In this document: positions 51,509 through 60,655 of the stretch, in pieces
Position numbering within the stretch: the first letter of the stretch is position 1
Layout: each line of letters begins with the position of its first letter
Assembly: GCF_000685275.1 (NCBI RefSeq)
Contig: NZ_ARYK01000005.1
Location: 62,001 to 126,000, forward strand
Reading direction: 5' to 3'
Origin: Hyphomonas johnsonii MHS-2
Lineage (GTDB): Bacteria > Pseudomonadota > Alphaproteobacteria > Caulobacterales > Hyphomonadaceae
Length of the DNA: 64,000 nucleotides
The notes under the pieces: model-generated
What the model was told of the DNA's origin: nothing
Seen by the model: only the letters and a program-made list of their open reading frames with translations
The model's database searches: none
Position numbers and translations under genes: made by a program

Positions 51509-52891
51509 TCAGCTGGGGCCTTCGGTCGCCGACGAGATGCCGACGCCGCCGGCGCCCGTCCCGGTCACCAGCTGCAGCATTTCGCGGGTCGGATAACCGT
51601 CTGCCACCAGGCCTTGCGACTTCTGGAAGTCCTGCAACGCGGTCTTGGTCTGGCGTCCCGGGATGCCATCGACCGGACCGGCGCTGAAGCCCTTGGCGTT
51701 GAGGCCGGCCTGCAAGGCCTTGATGTCCGCCACCGACAGGGGCCGCAGATGGGTCGGCCAGGGGGTTGCCGGACCCGGACGTCCGATCATCGCATTGCCG
51801 GCCATGCCGACCGCGAAGGCATAGGAATCGGCGTTGTTGTACGTCTTGAACACCTTGAAATTGTTGAACAGCAGGTATTTCGGCCCCTCCGCCCCGGCCG
51901 GCAGCCAGAGCTGCGCGAAATCGGCGCCGCCCGTGTTGAACGGCCCGCCGGTGATGGGTGCCAGCCCTGCCGCCTGCCAAGTCTCCATGCGGCGCTCCTT
52001 GCCGTCGGCCATGGCGAAATCGAAGCCCGCCGGCACCACGACCTCCAGCCCCCAGGGCTGGCCCATCGCATAGCCGGACTTCTTCAGGTAATTGGCGGCA
52101 GACGCCAGCGCGTCGCCTTCATTCTTCCAGACATCCTTGTGCCCGTCGCCGTCGAAATCCTCGGCAAAGACAAGATAGGTCGACGGCATGAACTGGGTCT
52201 GCCCCAAGGCGCCTGCCCAACCGGCAACAAGCTCGTCGCGGTCGGCATCGCCACGCTCGACGATTTTCATCGTCGCCAGCAACTCACCCTCGGCAAAGCT
52301 CCGCCGGCGCCCTTCCACGGCCATGTTGGCCAGCACGTTCGGCGCGTCGAAACTGCCGATGACGGCGCCATAGCTGGTCTCCATGCCCCAGATCGACACC
52401 AGCACCTGCCGGTCAACGCCGTAGCGGGCCTCCAGCGCGTCAAACAGCGCCGGGTTCTCGCTCAGGCGTGCCTTGCCCCCGGAAATGCGGCTCTCGCCCA
52501 GCGGCACTCTCAGGTATTCCCAGACCGGCTTTGCGAATTCCGCCTGGTCGCCGATCCCGGTGCCGGCCACCTGCACGTCGGGGCTCAGCCAGAGCGGGAT
52601 CGGCTCGATCCCGGCCAGCATCGACTCGACCAGCGCCCGGTCATGGCCGGCCGCCAGCGCGCGGTTCGAGAAATCATCGCGCCAGGCGTCCATGGCCGCA
52701 TGGCCGGACGAAACATAGGAAATCGGGCCGGTCGCCGGAGCCGGATCGCCGGGCGCCGGCGTTCCCGAATTCCCGCCACTGCCCGGTGTCGGCGTCGGCA
52801 CGGGTTGCGGGCCGGCGGCGCACGACGCCAGCAAGCCCGTCAGGGCAGCCACCGCGAGCAGCTGTGTTCTGGCAAGGCCATTACGTTTCAT
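51509..52891 (-). CDS. MltB-type lytic murein transglycosylase lipoprotein
   Basis: A protein of 460 residues from the ATG at 52891. A lipoprotein signal ([15 protein letters not shown]) is followed by a proline/glycine-rich linker, the SLT_2 catalytic domain with the general acid in [11 protein letters not shown] and the [13 protein letters not shown] segment, and a C-terminal peptidoglycan-binding repeat ([28 protein letters not shown]). It cleaves glycan strands to 1,6-anhydromuropeptides in the periplasm. Confidence 0.93.
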   Translation of the reverse strand: MKRNGLARTQLLAVAALTGLLASCAAGPQPVPTPTPGSGGNSGTPAPGDPAPATGPISYVSSGHAAMDAWRDDFSNRALAAGHDRALVESMLAGIEPIPLWLSPDVQVAGTGIGDQAEFAKPVWEYLRVPLGESRISGGKARLSENPALFDALEARYGVDRQVLVSIWGMETSYGAVIGSFDAPNVLANMAVEGRRRSFAEGELLATMKIVERGDADRDELVAGWAGALGQTQFMPSTYLVFAEDFDGDGHKDVWKNEGDALASAANYLKKSGYAMGQPWGLEVVVPAGFDFAMADGKERRMETWQAAGLAPITGGPFNTGGADFAQLWLPAGAEGPKYLLFNNFKVFKTYNNADSYAFAVGMAGNAMIGRPGPATPWPTHLRPLSVADIKALQAGLNAKGFSAGPVDGIPGRQTKTALQDFQKSQGLVADGYPTREMLQLVTGTGAGGVGISSATEGPS

Positions 52892-53003
52892 TCCCGATCT
52901 CCACTTTGTTGGCGACGCTTGGCAGCACGCGTCCTTGACTCTGTCACCCGGATTCATTACTCGCACCGCTTTCCCAATACTACATGATCGTCAGGCTAGG
53001 CCC

Positions 53004-53129
53004 ATGAAAGTCCGTTCGTCTCTCAAATCCCTCAAGGCGCGTCACCGCGATTGCAAGATTGTGCGCCGCAAGGGCCGCGTCTACGTGATCAACAAGACCA
53101 ACCCGCGCTTTAAAGCGAAACAGGCCTGA
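53004..53129 (+). CDS. rpmJ: 50S ribosomal protein L36
   Basis: A 41-residue ribosomal protein, the length typical of the alternative, non-zinc L36 ([29 protein letters not shown], then the NPRFKAKQ tail). Only one cysteine is present, so the zinc ribbon of the classical form is absent. It is divergent from the transglycosylase gene and precedes a HAD gene by 31 nt. Confidence 0.95.
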   Translation: MKVRSSLKSLKARHRDCKIVRRKGRVYVINKTNPRFKAKQA

Positions 53130-53160
53130 GCCGAAGATGAACAGGCAATGAGGCGGCAAG

Positions 53161-53769
53161 ATGACCGTGTCCATTGCCCTCTTCGACCTTGGTCGCGTCG
53201 TGCTCGATTGGCAGCCGGCGTACCTCTACGACAAGATTTTCGACCGGCCTGAAGACCGCGACCATTTCCTTGGTTCGGTCTGCACGATGGCCTGGCACAT
53301 GCGCCATGATGCCGGTGCCACCTTTGCTGAAAACGCTGCTCCGCTGATTGCCGAACACCCCGGCTTCGAATCCCCGATCCGCGCCTGGGGCGGCCGCTGG
53401 ATGGAAATGTTCCACGGCTACATTCCCGGCACGGCAGCCCTGATCGAGCGCCTCGACGCGGCTGGCGTGCCCCTCTACGCCCTCTCCAACATGCCTGCCG
53501 ACCCCTGGGCCGAAATGCTTGCGCATTTCACGATCCTCCAGCGCTTCCGCGATGTCGTCGTCTCGGGCGAGATAAACATGATCAAACCGGACCCGGCGAT
53601 CTTCCGTTACACGCTGGAGCGCATCGGCAACCCGGCTCCTGAATCCGTGCTCTTCATCGACGATAGCGCGGCCAATATCGCCGCCGCCGCTGCGCTCGGC
53701 TTTGCCACGCATCACTTCACCGATGCCACCGGCCTCGAGGCCAGCCTCTCCGCCTGCGGCCTGATTTGA
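53161..53769 (+). CDS. HAD family hydrolase (YihX-like)
   Basis: A 202-residue HAD-superfamily phosphatase. Motif I is FDLGRVVLDWQP (as in YihX, where the usual second aspartate is a glycine), motif II LYALSNMP, motif III lysine in MIKPDPAIF, and motif IV SVLFIDDSAANI. Relatives are sugar-phosphate phosphatases. It is coupled to the TPR gene downstream by overlapping stop and start codons. Confidence 0.88.
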   Translation: MTVSIALFDLGRVVLDWQPAYLYDKIFDRPEDRDHFLGSVCTMAWHMRHDAGATFAENAAPLIAEHPGFESPIRAWGGRWMEMFHGYIPGTAALIERLDAAGVPLYALSNMPADPWAEMLAHFTILQRFRDVVVSGEINMIKPDPAIFRYTLERIGNPAPESVLFIDDSAANIAAAAALGFATHHFTDATGLEASLSACGLI

Positions 53770-54350
53770 TGCGAACGGGTGTTGCCGCCGCGCGCTACCC
53801 GGCCATATTGATTGGCATGTTCAAGCCCTTGATCCTCGCGAGCCTCGTCCTCCTCGCCGGCCAGGCCATCGCCGCGCCGTCGGATGAAATGTTCGAAAAG
53901 CTGCAGAATGCGCCGAGCGAGAGCGAGGCCAATGACATCGCGCAGGATATCTGGGCCTCCTGGATGGAATCCGGTTCGGCCACGATCGACATGATCATGG
54001 AGCGCGCCGTCGACGCCCAGACAGTCGGCGATTACGAGACGGCCCGGGCCTTCTACGACCGCGTGATCATGATCGACCCCGAATATGCCGAGGCATGGAA
54101 CCGCCGCGCCGGCCTGTTCCTGATCGACGAGAATTTTCCCGAAGCCCTGCGCGACATCAACGAGGCCCTGCGGATCGAACCGCGCCATTTCGGTGCCTGG
54201 GCCGGCCTGGGCATCATGCTGGAAACCATGGGTGCCGAAGACGAGGCGCTGGACGCCTATCGCGAGGCATTGAAGATCTATCCCCTGATGACCCAGGCCA
54301 TGCAGGCGGAAAAACGCCTGTCGAAAGCGGCCGAAGGACAGGGGCTTTGA
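53769..54350 (+). CDS. Exported TPR protein
   Basis: A protein of about 193 residues if started at the ATG at 53769, which overlaps the HAD stop (TGATG). An internal ATG at 53817 would give a cleaner signal peptide (LILASLVLLAGQAIAA). About three TPR repeats follow (VGDYETARAFYDRVIMIDPEYAEAWNRRA, ENFPEALRDINEALRIEPRHFGAWAGLG). It probably serves as a periplasmic protein-binding adaptor. The stop overlaps the TTG start of the next gene. Confidence 0.8.
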   Translation: MRTGVAAARYPAILIGMFKPLILASLVLLAGQAIAAPSDEMFEKLQNAPSESEANDIAQDIWASWMESGSATIDMIMERAVDAQTVGDYETARAFYDRVIMIDPEYAEAWNRRAGLFLIDENFPEALRDINEALRIEPRHFGAWAGLGIMLETMGAEDEALDAYREALKIYPLMTQAMQAEKRLSKAAEGQGL

Positions 54351-55300
54351 AGCGGGTGATCGGCGCAGCCTTCATTGCGATTTCTGTGGTCGGTGCCGGC
54401 GCCTGCGTGTCGAGTGCGGCCTACACGTCCCGCGTCGAAGCGGCCAATCCCGGGTCAGACGGGCAACGGCTCGCGATCAACGGCCATGACGTCAACGTGC
54501 TGACGGCTGGCACCGCGGGCCCGCCGGTCCTGATGATCCACGGCGCCAGCGCCAATGCCCGCGAATTTTCCTGGACCCTCGCCCCCCGCCTGTCAGGCGA
54601 TTATCGCGTGCTGATGGCCGACAGGCCCGGCCACGGCTATTCGCAACGCTTTGAGGGTGCCGACCGGCTCGGCGCGCAGGCCGCGCAGATGGCGGGTGTG
54701 CTCGACCAGCTGGCCCCCGGCGAGAAAGCCGTCATCGTCGGTCACTCCTTTGGCGGCGCGGTCGCCCTGCGCCTTGCGCTCGACCGGCCGGATCGCGTGA
54801 AGGGGCTCGTCCTCCTCGCGCCGGTCACGCATGACTGGGGCGGCGGCGGCCAGGCCTGGTACAACGGCCTTTCGGCCCGGCCGCTGGTCGGCCCCGTGTT
54901 CACGCAAATCGTGCCGACGGTCGGCCCCCAGCAGGTCAAGGCCGGGATCACGGATGTCTTCTCGCCCGCGCCCGTACCGGACCGCTATTTCGAGAAATCC
55001 GGCATCGGCCTCCTGTTCCGCCCGCCCGCCTTTCGCGCCAATGCGCAGGACGTGCGCGGCCTGCGCGCAGAGCTCGCCGCCCAGTCGCCACGCTACCCGG
55101 AGCTGGAAGTGCCGATCGTCGTGTTTTCCGGCAGCCTCGACACGGTGATCAAGCCGAACCTGCATGTCGGCCAGCTGAAGAAGCAGGTGCCTGTCGATCT
55201 CGTGATCCTGCCCAATGAAGGCCATATGCCCCATCACGCGCACGGCGCTGATGTGGCCGATGCCATCAGGCGGCTGGCCACGGACACTGAGTCTCGCTAA
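54347..55300 (+). CDS. Alpha/beta hydrolase, membrane-anchored or lipoprotein
   Basis: A 317-residue protein starting at TTG 54347, which overlaps the TPR stop. The N-terminal hydrophobic segment IGAAFIAISVVGAGAC looks like a lipoprotein signal or anchor. The hydrolase core has HGASANAREF, the nucleophile elbow VGHSFGGA, an aspartate after SGSLDTVI and the catalytic histidine in NEGHMPHH. The substrate is unknown. The HAD-TPR-hydrolase genes form one coupled transcript. Confidence 0.87.
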   Translation: MKRVIGAAFIAISVVGAGACVSSAAYTSRVEAANPGSDGQRLAINGHDVNVLTAGTAGPPVLMIHGASANAREFSWTLAPRLSGDYRVLMADRPGHGYSQRFEGADRLGAQAAQMAGVLDQLAPGEKAVIVGHSFGGAVALRLALDRPDRVKGLVLLAPVTHDWGGGGQAWYNGLSARPLVGPVFTQIVPTVGPQQVKAGITDVFSPAPVPDRYFEKSGIGLLFRPPAFRANAQDVRGLRAELAAQSPRYPELEVPIVVFSGSLDTVIKPNLHVGQLKKQVPVDLVILPNEGHMPHHAHGADVADAIRRLATDTESR

Positions 55301-55345
55301 GAGGCTCGGCCTGCCCGACAACCCATCCGATTCGAGGACCTTTCC

Positions 55346-55606
55346 ATGGACGACGCCGCCGCAACGCATCTCACCGAAACCACCAAGGAAAAGCTGCGCC
55401 AGACTGTCGCCAAGATCGAGCGGCTGGAAGAAGAGAAAAAGGAAGTCGCCGAGCAGATCAAGGAAATCTATGCCGAGGCCAAGGCCTTCGGCTTCGACGT
55501 GAAGGCCCTGCGCCAGGTCATTCGCCTGCGCAAGGTCGACAAGGCCGACCGTGAAGAGCAGGAAATGATGCTCGAACTCTACCTTCTGGCCACCGGCGAC
55601 GCGTGA
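55346..55606 (+). CDS. gapR: Nucleoid-associated protein GapR (DUF2312)
   Basis: An 86-residue coiled-coil protein that matches DUF2312 over its whole length (KLRQTVAKIERLEEEKKEVAEQI, then KEIYAEAKAFGFDVKALRQ and IRLRKVDKADREEQE). In Caulobacter GapR encircles overtwisted DNA ahead of replication and transcription forks and stimulates type II topoisomerases. It is a marker of alphaproteobacteria. Confidence 0.95.
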   Translation: MDDAAATHLTETTKEKLRQTVAKIERLEEEKKEVAEQIKEIYAEAKAFGFDVKALRQVIRLRKVDKADREEQEMMLELYLLATGDA

Positions 55607-55647
55607 ATCGATTGGCCTCGCGCGCCGAATGACCTAACATTCCCGCC

Positions 55648-56145
55648 ATGGCCCGCGATGTCGACGACCGCAAGAAACGTGCTGCCCTGCGCAAATTGCG
55701 CAAGGCCGCCGCGCTTGCCGAACTGGGCCTCGGCCCGGAACTCTCCGATTGGGAGCGCCAGTTCCTCGAAGAGGTCGAGACGCGAATCGAAACCTATGGC
55801 TCGGCCTTTGCTGATCCGGGAAAGGGCGCCGACGGCGAGGCCCTGTCCAGCCTCCAGCAAGTCAAGCTGAAGGAGATCGACAAGAAGGCCCGCGGCAAGG
55901 GCAAGACGGGCTTCAAGTCGAAAACGCGCAAGGCCTACACGCCGCGCGTGCGGGACGTGACCGCCGACACGACGGATGCCGCACCGCCGCCGGACGCGGC
56001 CGAGCCACCCTCTTCCGGCCCCACGAGGCCCCACCTCGTGCCCACCTCACCGCCCTCACCTCCCCCCCGCAACACCCCGTCCGCCCTGCCGTCACGGCCC
56101 CGGTTCCGGGTCATCGAAGGCGGCAAATCCGACACTGACGACTGA
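55648..56145 (+). CDS. Hypothetical protein with basic N terminus and proline-rich tail
   Basis: A 165-residue protein. The first ~90 residues are a charged helical region (RKKRAALRKLRKAAALAELGLG, WERQFLEEVETRIETYG), then a lysine-rich linker (KKARGKGKTGFKSKTRK) and a disordered proline/serine-rich tail. It follows gapR by 41 nt, and the basic character suggests nucleic-acid contact; this is inference. No family is recognised. Confidence 0.7.
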   Translation: MARDVDDRKKRAALRKLRKAAALAELGLGPELSDWERQFLEEVETRIETYGSAFADPGKGADGEALSSLQQVKLKEIDKKARGKGKTGFKSKTRKAYTPRVRDVTADTTDAAPPPDAAEPPSSGPTRPHLVPTSPPSPPPRNTPSALPSRPRFRVIEGGKSDTDD

Positions 56146-56173
56146 CCTCATCCCACCGGAAGAAAACCCCGAC

Positions 56174-57058
56174 ATGCCTCAGGACAAGACCGAGACCTTC
56201 CCGCGCACCGTCCTTGTCACGGGCGCATCGACCGGCATCGGCGCAGCGACAGCCACGCATCTTTCCCAGCTCGGCTGGCGGGTCTTCGCCAGCGTGCGCA
56301 AACAGGCCGATGGTGACGCCCTCAAGGCCGGCTCGACCGGCGACCTGAGACCCATCCTCCTCGACGTTACCCAGCCGGACAGCCTGGAAGCGGCGGTCAA
56401 GACCGTCGCCAAGGCGCTTGGCCGCCAGCGTCTCGCCGGGCTCGTCAACAATGCCGGCATCGCCAGGATGGGCCCGCTCGCGATCCAGCCCCTCGCGGAT
56501 TTCGAGGCGCATTTCGCGGTCAATGTGTTCGGCCTGTTGCGCGCGACGCAGGCCTTCGTTCCGCTGCTCGGGTCCGACCCCGCGCGTACCGGCCCGCCCG
56601 GTCGCATCGTCAACATCACCAGCGTCGGCGGCCGGATATCGGCACCCTTCCTCGGCGCCTATACCGCCACCAAGCACGCCGTCGAAGCCATGACCGACAC
56701 CCTGCGGCGGGAACTCGTGATCTACGGTATCGACGCCATCGCCGTCGGGCCCGGAGCGGTCAGGACGCCGATCTGGGACAAGGCGGAAGCCGACAATGTC
56801 GACCAGCCCTACGCTGCCAGCGACTGGGCTGCGCCGCTGAAACAGTTCGAGAAGGTCATGCTCAATGGCGGCCATACGGGCCTGCCAGCATCCGATGTCG
56901 CGAAAGTCATCCAGACCGCACTCGAAGACCCCAGCCCCAGGGCCCGCTACGCCCCTGTCCCCAACAAGCTGACCAACTGGTCCATCCCTTCGCGCCTGCC
57001 CAAACGCACGCTCGACGGCATCTTCCGCAAACGCTTCGGCATGCGCAAACCGGACTAG
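56174..57058 (+). CDS. Short-chain dehydrogenase/reductase
   Basis: A protein of 294 residues from the ATG at 56174. Cofactor motif TGASTGIG, VNNAGIA, catalytic serine in NITSVGG and the active site YTATK are intact. The C-terminal half (IAVGPGAVRTPIWDKAEAD, RYAPVPNKLTNW) is typical of retinol or 17-beta-hydroxysteroid dehydrogenase-like SDRs. The substrate is unknown. Confidence 0.88.
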   Translation: MPQDKTETFPRTVLVTGASTGIGAATATHLSQLGWRVFASVRKQADGDALKAGSTGDLRPILLDVTQPDSLEAAVKTVAKALGRQRLAGLVNNAGIARMGPLAIQPLADFEAHFAVNVFGLLRATQAFVPLLGSDPARTGPPGRIVNITSVGGRISAPFLGAYTATKHAVEAMTDTLRRELVIYGIDAIAVGPGAVRTPIWDKAEADNVDQPYAASDWAAPLKQFEKVMLNGGHTGLPASDVAKVIQTALEDPSPRARYAPVPNKLTNWSIPSRLPKRTLDGIFRKRFGMRKPD

Positions 57059-57147
57059 CCGGTGACGGCCGGAAACTTTTCGGCGCCTCCCTTGACGTTC
57101 CCTGCGGAAGCCCGGCGCATGTGACCGGAAAACCGGAGGAAACGAGC

Positions 57148-58035
57148 ATGACAGACCTGAGCGGCAAGATTGCCATCATCACAGGCGCAGCCAGCGGCAT
57201 TGGCCTTGCCGGCGTCGAGACCTTTGTGAAGGCGGGCGCGAAGGTCATCGCCGGCGACGTGCAGGACGAAAAGGGCAAGGCCCTTGAAACCCGCTTCGGC
57301 GCAGACACTGTCCGCTACATCCATTGCGATGTCACCGACATGGGCGAACTCGAAGCGCTGATGCAATCAGCGGTCGACGCCTTTGGCGGCCTCGACATCC
57401 TGTGGAACAATGCCGGTGCTGGCGGCACGCCGACGGATATCGAAGACCTCGACCTCGATGGTTACGACTTCACCATGAACCTGCTGCTGAAGCAGGTCTT
57501 CGCGGGAACCAAGTTTGCCATTCCCCACATGAAGGCGCGCGGCAAGGGCGCGATCATCAACACGTCGTCGATCAGCGCCGTCTGTGCCGGCTATGCCCCG
57601 ATCACCTATTCGGTTGCCAAGAAGGGCGTGGCGCATTTCTCCAAGCTGGCCGCCGCCCAGCTGGCCAAGTACCAGATCCGGGTCAACGCCATCCTGCCGG
57701 GTTTCATCGCCACGTCGATCTTCGGCGGCGCGCTCGGCATGACCCGTGAACAATCTGACCAGATGGCCGAAATGCTGGCCCAGGCTGGCGGCAAGATGCA
57801 GCCCATCGGTCGTGTCGGCCGCGGCGGCGACATCGCCGAAATGGCCGCCTTCCTTGCCTCGGACGCGGCCGGCTTCGTCACCGGCGGCGAATTCCTCGTC
57901 GATGGCGGCATGACAGTCGGCCCACCACACAGCTGGAACGAGGAAGTAGCCAGTCCGATCCTTGATGCCCTCGGCATCACGCCGGAACAGGCCGAGCAGA
58001 TGCGCGTCGCGATGGCGTCCGGGTCTCAGTCCTGA
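57148..58035 (+). CDS. Short-chain dehydrogenase/reductase
   Basis: A protein of 295 residues; the ATG at 57148 follows GGAGGAAA. Motifs TGAASGIG, WNNAGAGG, TSSISAV and YSVAKKG are complete, and the aspartate after strand 2 (VIAGDVQDEKG) points to NAD. The LASDAAGFVTGGEFLVDGGMT ending is typical of classical alcohol/FabG-like SDRs. It ends 10 nt inside the convergent small hypothetical gene. Confidence 0.9.
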   Translation: MTDLSGKIAIITGAASGIGLAGVETFVKAGAKVIAGDVQDEKGKALETRFGADTVRYIHCDVTDMGELEALMQSAVDAFGGLDILWNNAGAGGTPTDIEDLDLDGYDFTMNLLLKQVFAGTKFAIPHMKARGKGAIINTSSISAVCAGYAPITYSVAKKGVAHFSKLAAAQLAKYQIRVNAILPGFIATSIFGGALGMTREQSDQMAEMLAQAGGKMQPIGRVGRGGDIAEMAAFLASDAAGFVTGGEFLVDGGMTVGPPHSWNEEVASPILDALGITPEQAEQMRVAMASGSQS

Positions 58036-58310
58036 ACGACCGCTTCCAGCCCCGGTATCGCCTCGACGGCGTGCAACAGGTCGGCCAGTGTCGGGGCCCG
58101 GAACATGCGGCGGCCATGCTCGTCCGCCAGGACATAGCCCCTGGCCGTCTTGGTCAGGGGAAACCGGCGCCAGTGCGCCCGCGTGCGGAAGATCCAGACC
58201 TGTTCGGGTTCTTCCCCGGCGGTTGCCCAGCCGGTCCACATGTGGTCGATCGGCAAGAGCCGCCAGAGGCGGTCAATCTCATCGATCTCCGACGCGGTGA
58301 ATCGTTCCAT
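58026..58310 (-). CDS. Small hypothetical protein
   Basis: A 94-residue protein (FTASEIDEIDRLWRLLPIDHMW, then VWIFRTRAHWRRFPLTKT and FRAPTLADLLHAVEAIPG). Amino-acid use is normal for a real protein in this genome. The start codon ATG at 58310 overlaps the start of the divergent EamA gene, so at least one of the two starts may be wrong. No family is recognised. Confidence 0.6.
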   Translation of the reverse strand: MERFTASEIDEIDRLWRLLPIDHMWTGWATAGEEPEQVWIFRTRAHWRRFPLTKTARGYVLADEHGRRMFRAPTLADLLHAVEAIPGLEAVVQD

Positions 58311-59247
58311 GCCTGATAGCCCAAACCTGTTTGCCGTTCGCGAAGATAACCGTCCCCAACGGGCGCGCAACCTCGAAGGGGCGTTGTGGATGATTGCCTC
58401 GGGCGCCGTCTTCACGGCGTTCCTGACCCTGTCGAAACTCCAGTCGGCCCATTTTGATCCCGGTTTCCTCGCTTTCTGGCGCACCGCCATCGCGCTGGTC
58501 ATCACCTTGCCGATCATCTTCCAGCAGGGGCTGGGCATCATGCGCATCCAGCAGCCCGGCATGGTCTTCCTGCGCAGCCTGTTCGGCACGATGGGATTCA
58601 TCCTCAGCTTCTATGCCGTCTCCGACGCGGTTGGGCTGCCGCTGTCCGAATTCAACGCGATCAGCTTTTCCCGGGCCATGTTCATCACCATCATCGCCGC
58701 GCTCTTCCTGGGCGAGACTGTCGGCTGGCACCGCTGGGGCGCAACGCTGGCCGGCTTCATCGGCGTCCTCGTGATGACCCAGCCGCAAACCGGCGTCAGC
58801 GTCGGCACCCTGCTAGCACTCGGCGCAGCGGTCTGCATGGCCGGCGCCATCGCCCTGGTGAAATCCCTGTCACGGCTGCACCGGCCGATGACCCTGCTGA
58901 TCTGGGCGAACCTCCTGTCCTCGGTGCTGCTGTTGCCGCTGGCGATCTGGAAATGGCCAGCCGTCGCGCCATCCTGGCAGGACTGGAGCCTGATCGGCCT
59001 GATGGGCCTGTGCGGCGCCGTCGGGCAATATCTCTACATCCGCGGCATGAGCATCGGGGATGTCTCGTTCCTGTCGCCGATCGACTATCTGCGCCTGCCC
59101 ATGGCGGCCCTGGTCGACTGGCTCCTGTTCCACCTCCTGCCGGGTCCATGGACCTGGGTCGGCACAGCCATCATCATCGCCGCCACGTTCTACATCACCT
59201 ATCGCGAGCATCGCCTGCGCGCCCGGGTTGTGGCGCCGCCCTTGTGA
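58309..59247 (+). CDS. EamA/DMT-family transporter
   Basis: A protein of 312 residues from the ATG at 58309. Ten membrane helices in two EamA repeats are visible (ARNLEGALWMIASGAVFTAF; FRTAIALV-like segment AFWRTAIALVITLP; MFITIIAALFLGETVGWHRWGATLAGFIGVLV; second-half counterpart SFLSPIDYLRLPMAALVDWLLF). Substrates of the family include amino acids and metabolites. Its start codon overlaps that of the divergent small gene. Confidence 0.88.
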   Translation: MPDSPNLFAVREDNRPQRARNLEGALWMIASGAVFTAFLTLSKLQSAHFDPGFLAFWRTAIALVITLPIIFQQGLGIMRIQQPGMVFLRSLFGTMGFILSFYAVSDAVGLPLSEFNAISFSRAMFITIIAALFLGETVGWHRWGATLAGFIGVLVMTQPQTGVSVGTLLALGAAVCMAGAIALVKSLSRLHRPMTLLIWANLLSSVLLLPLAIWKWPAVAPSWQDWSLIGLMGLCGAVGQYLYIRGMSIGDVSFLSPIDYLRLPMAALVDWLLFHLLPGPWTWVGTAIIIAATFYITYREHRLRARVVAPPL

Positions 59248-59294
59248 ACCCGCCCGTTCACGCTCATGATTGAACAAAGCTGAGGGAGAGTAAG

Positions 59295-60317
59295 ATGGCC
59301 AGGGTTCTCGTCACGGGTGCAACGGGGTTCATCGCCGGGCACGTCATCCTTCAACTCATCGCCGCCGGGCATGAGGTCCGCGGCACGGCCCGCTCTGCCG
59401 CCAGCGGCCCAAACCTCAACGCCGTGCTCAGCAAGTATGCCGGCAAGCCGGTCTCCATCGAGCTCGTCGCCGCAAACCTCGACCGTGACGAGGGCTGGGC
59501 CGAAGCCATTTTCGGCATGGACTTTGTCCTGCATGTCGCCTCGCCCTTCCCGGCCGGCGTGCCGAAGGATCCCGACGACCTGATCCGGCCCGCCCGCGAC
59601 GGCGCGTTGCGCGTCCTGAAAGCGGCGAAGGCGGCGGGCGTCAAACGCGTCGTGCTGACCTCGTCCATGGCCGCAATCGCCTATGGCTGGGGTGACCAGC
59701 GGCCGGCCCTGCTGACCGAGGAACACTGGTCGAACCCGGACAACCTGAAGGACAACACCGCCTATACGAGATCAAAGACGATCGCGGAGCGCGCCGCCTG
59801 GGACTATGTGAACGGTGAGGGCAAGGGCCTTGAACTGGCCGTGATCAATCCCGCCGCCGTTCTGGGACCGGTGATGAGTGGCGACCTGTCGGCCTCCCTC
59901 GAACTGCTGACGCAGCCCATGTCAGGCAAGATTCCTGCCGTACCGCGGATCGGCTTTGGCATTGTCGATGTCCGTGACGTCGCATCCGCCCATGTTGCCG
60001 CCATGACCGTTCCGGAAGCAGCCGGCGAGCGGTTCCTCGTCTCGCAGCCCTTCATGTGGTTTTCCGAAGTCGTCGAGATCCTGCGCGCCGAATTCCCGGC
60101 CTATCAGAAGAAGCTTCCGAAAGGCACGCTGCCGGACTTCCTGCTGAAAGGCATGGCCCTGTTCAATCCGAGCCTGAAACTGATCCTGCCGGAGCTCGGC
60201 CGCGAGCGGAACATCTCGAACGAGAAGGCCCGGCGCGTGCTCGGCTGGCAGCCGCATACGGCGGAGGAGGCCATCCTCGCGGGGGCGCACAGCCTGGTCG
60301 ATGCGGGCGTCGTCTGA
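59295..60317 (+). CDS. NAD-dependent epimerase / dihydroflavonol-reductase-like protein
   Basis: A 340-residue extended SDR; the ATG follows GAGGGAGAG. The N-terminal cofactor motif VTGATGFIAGH, the HVASPFPAG segment, catalytic serine in VLTSSMAAIAYG and the YTRSK active site are present. Closest known groups are dihydroflavonol-4-reductase-like and aldehyde reductases. The substrate is unknown. Confidence 0.88.
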   Translation: MARVLVTGATGFIAGHVILQLIAAGHEVRGTARSAASGPNLNAVLSKYAGKPVSIELVAANLDRDEGWAEAIFGMDFVLHVASPFPAGVPKDPDDLIRPARDGALRVLKAAKAAGVKRVVLTSSMAAIAYGWGDQRPALLTEEHWSNPDNLKDNTAYTRSKTIAERAAWDYVNGEGKGLELAVINPAAVLGPVMSGDLSASLELLTQPMSGKIPAVPRIGFGIVDVRDVASAHVAAMTVPEAAGERFLVSQPFMWFSEVVEILRAEFPAYQKKLPKGTLPDFLLKGMALFNPSLKLILPELGRERNISNEKARRVLGWQPHTAEEAILAGAHSLVDAGVV

Positions 60318-60327
60318 CCGCACTGCC

Positions 60328-60552
60328 TCAGAAATCGTAGGCGATGCCCTTGCGTTCCCAGTCACCGTAGCGCGTCGGTTCGATCGTGCGCGGCCCACCG
60401 GATTCGTCATCTGGCAGCTTCGCCGCAGCCGCATTCGCGGCAGCACGGCGGGCATCAGCCTCTTCCAGCGCACGTTGGGCTGCGGCCGGCAGGGCCATGC
60501 GGCGCACCTTTTCCAGCGGGTCGGTCTTCCGCTGTGGTAAATTATCAGTCAT
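60328..60552 (-). CDS. DUF1674 / succinate dehydrogenase assembly factor 4 homologue
   Basis: A 74-residue protein. The conserved C terminus GGPRTIEPTRYGDWERKGIAYDF matches DUF1674, the bacterial relative of SDHAF4, which in mitochondria helps assemble the flavinylated succinate dehydrogenase subunit. It is divergent from htpX, as is common in alphaproteobacteria. Confidence 0.9.
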   Translation of the reverse strand: MTDNLPQRKTDPLEKVRRMALPAAAQRALEEADARRAAANAAAAKLPDDESGGPRTIEPTRYGDWERKGIAYDF

Positions 60553-60655
60553 GTGTGCGCCGACTCCTTAATTCATTAACGGTCACCATATATTTTGCGG
60601 TACCTGCCGTAAATGGCCGCGACGGCATGACACGTGAGAGTGGAGTATAGACCCG

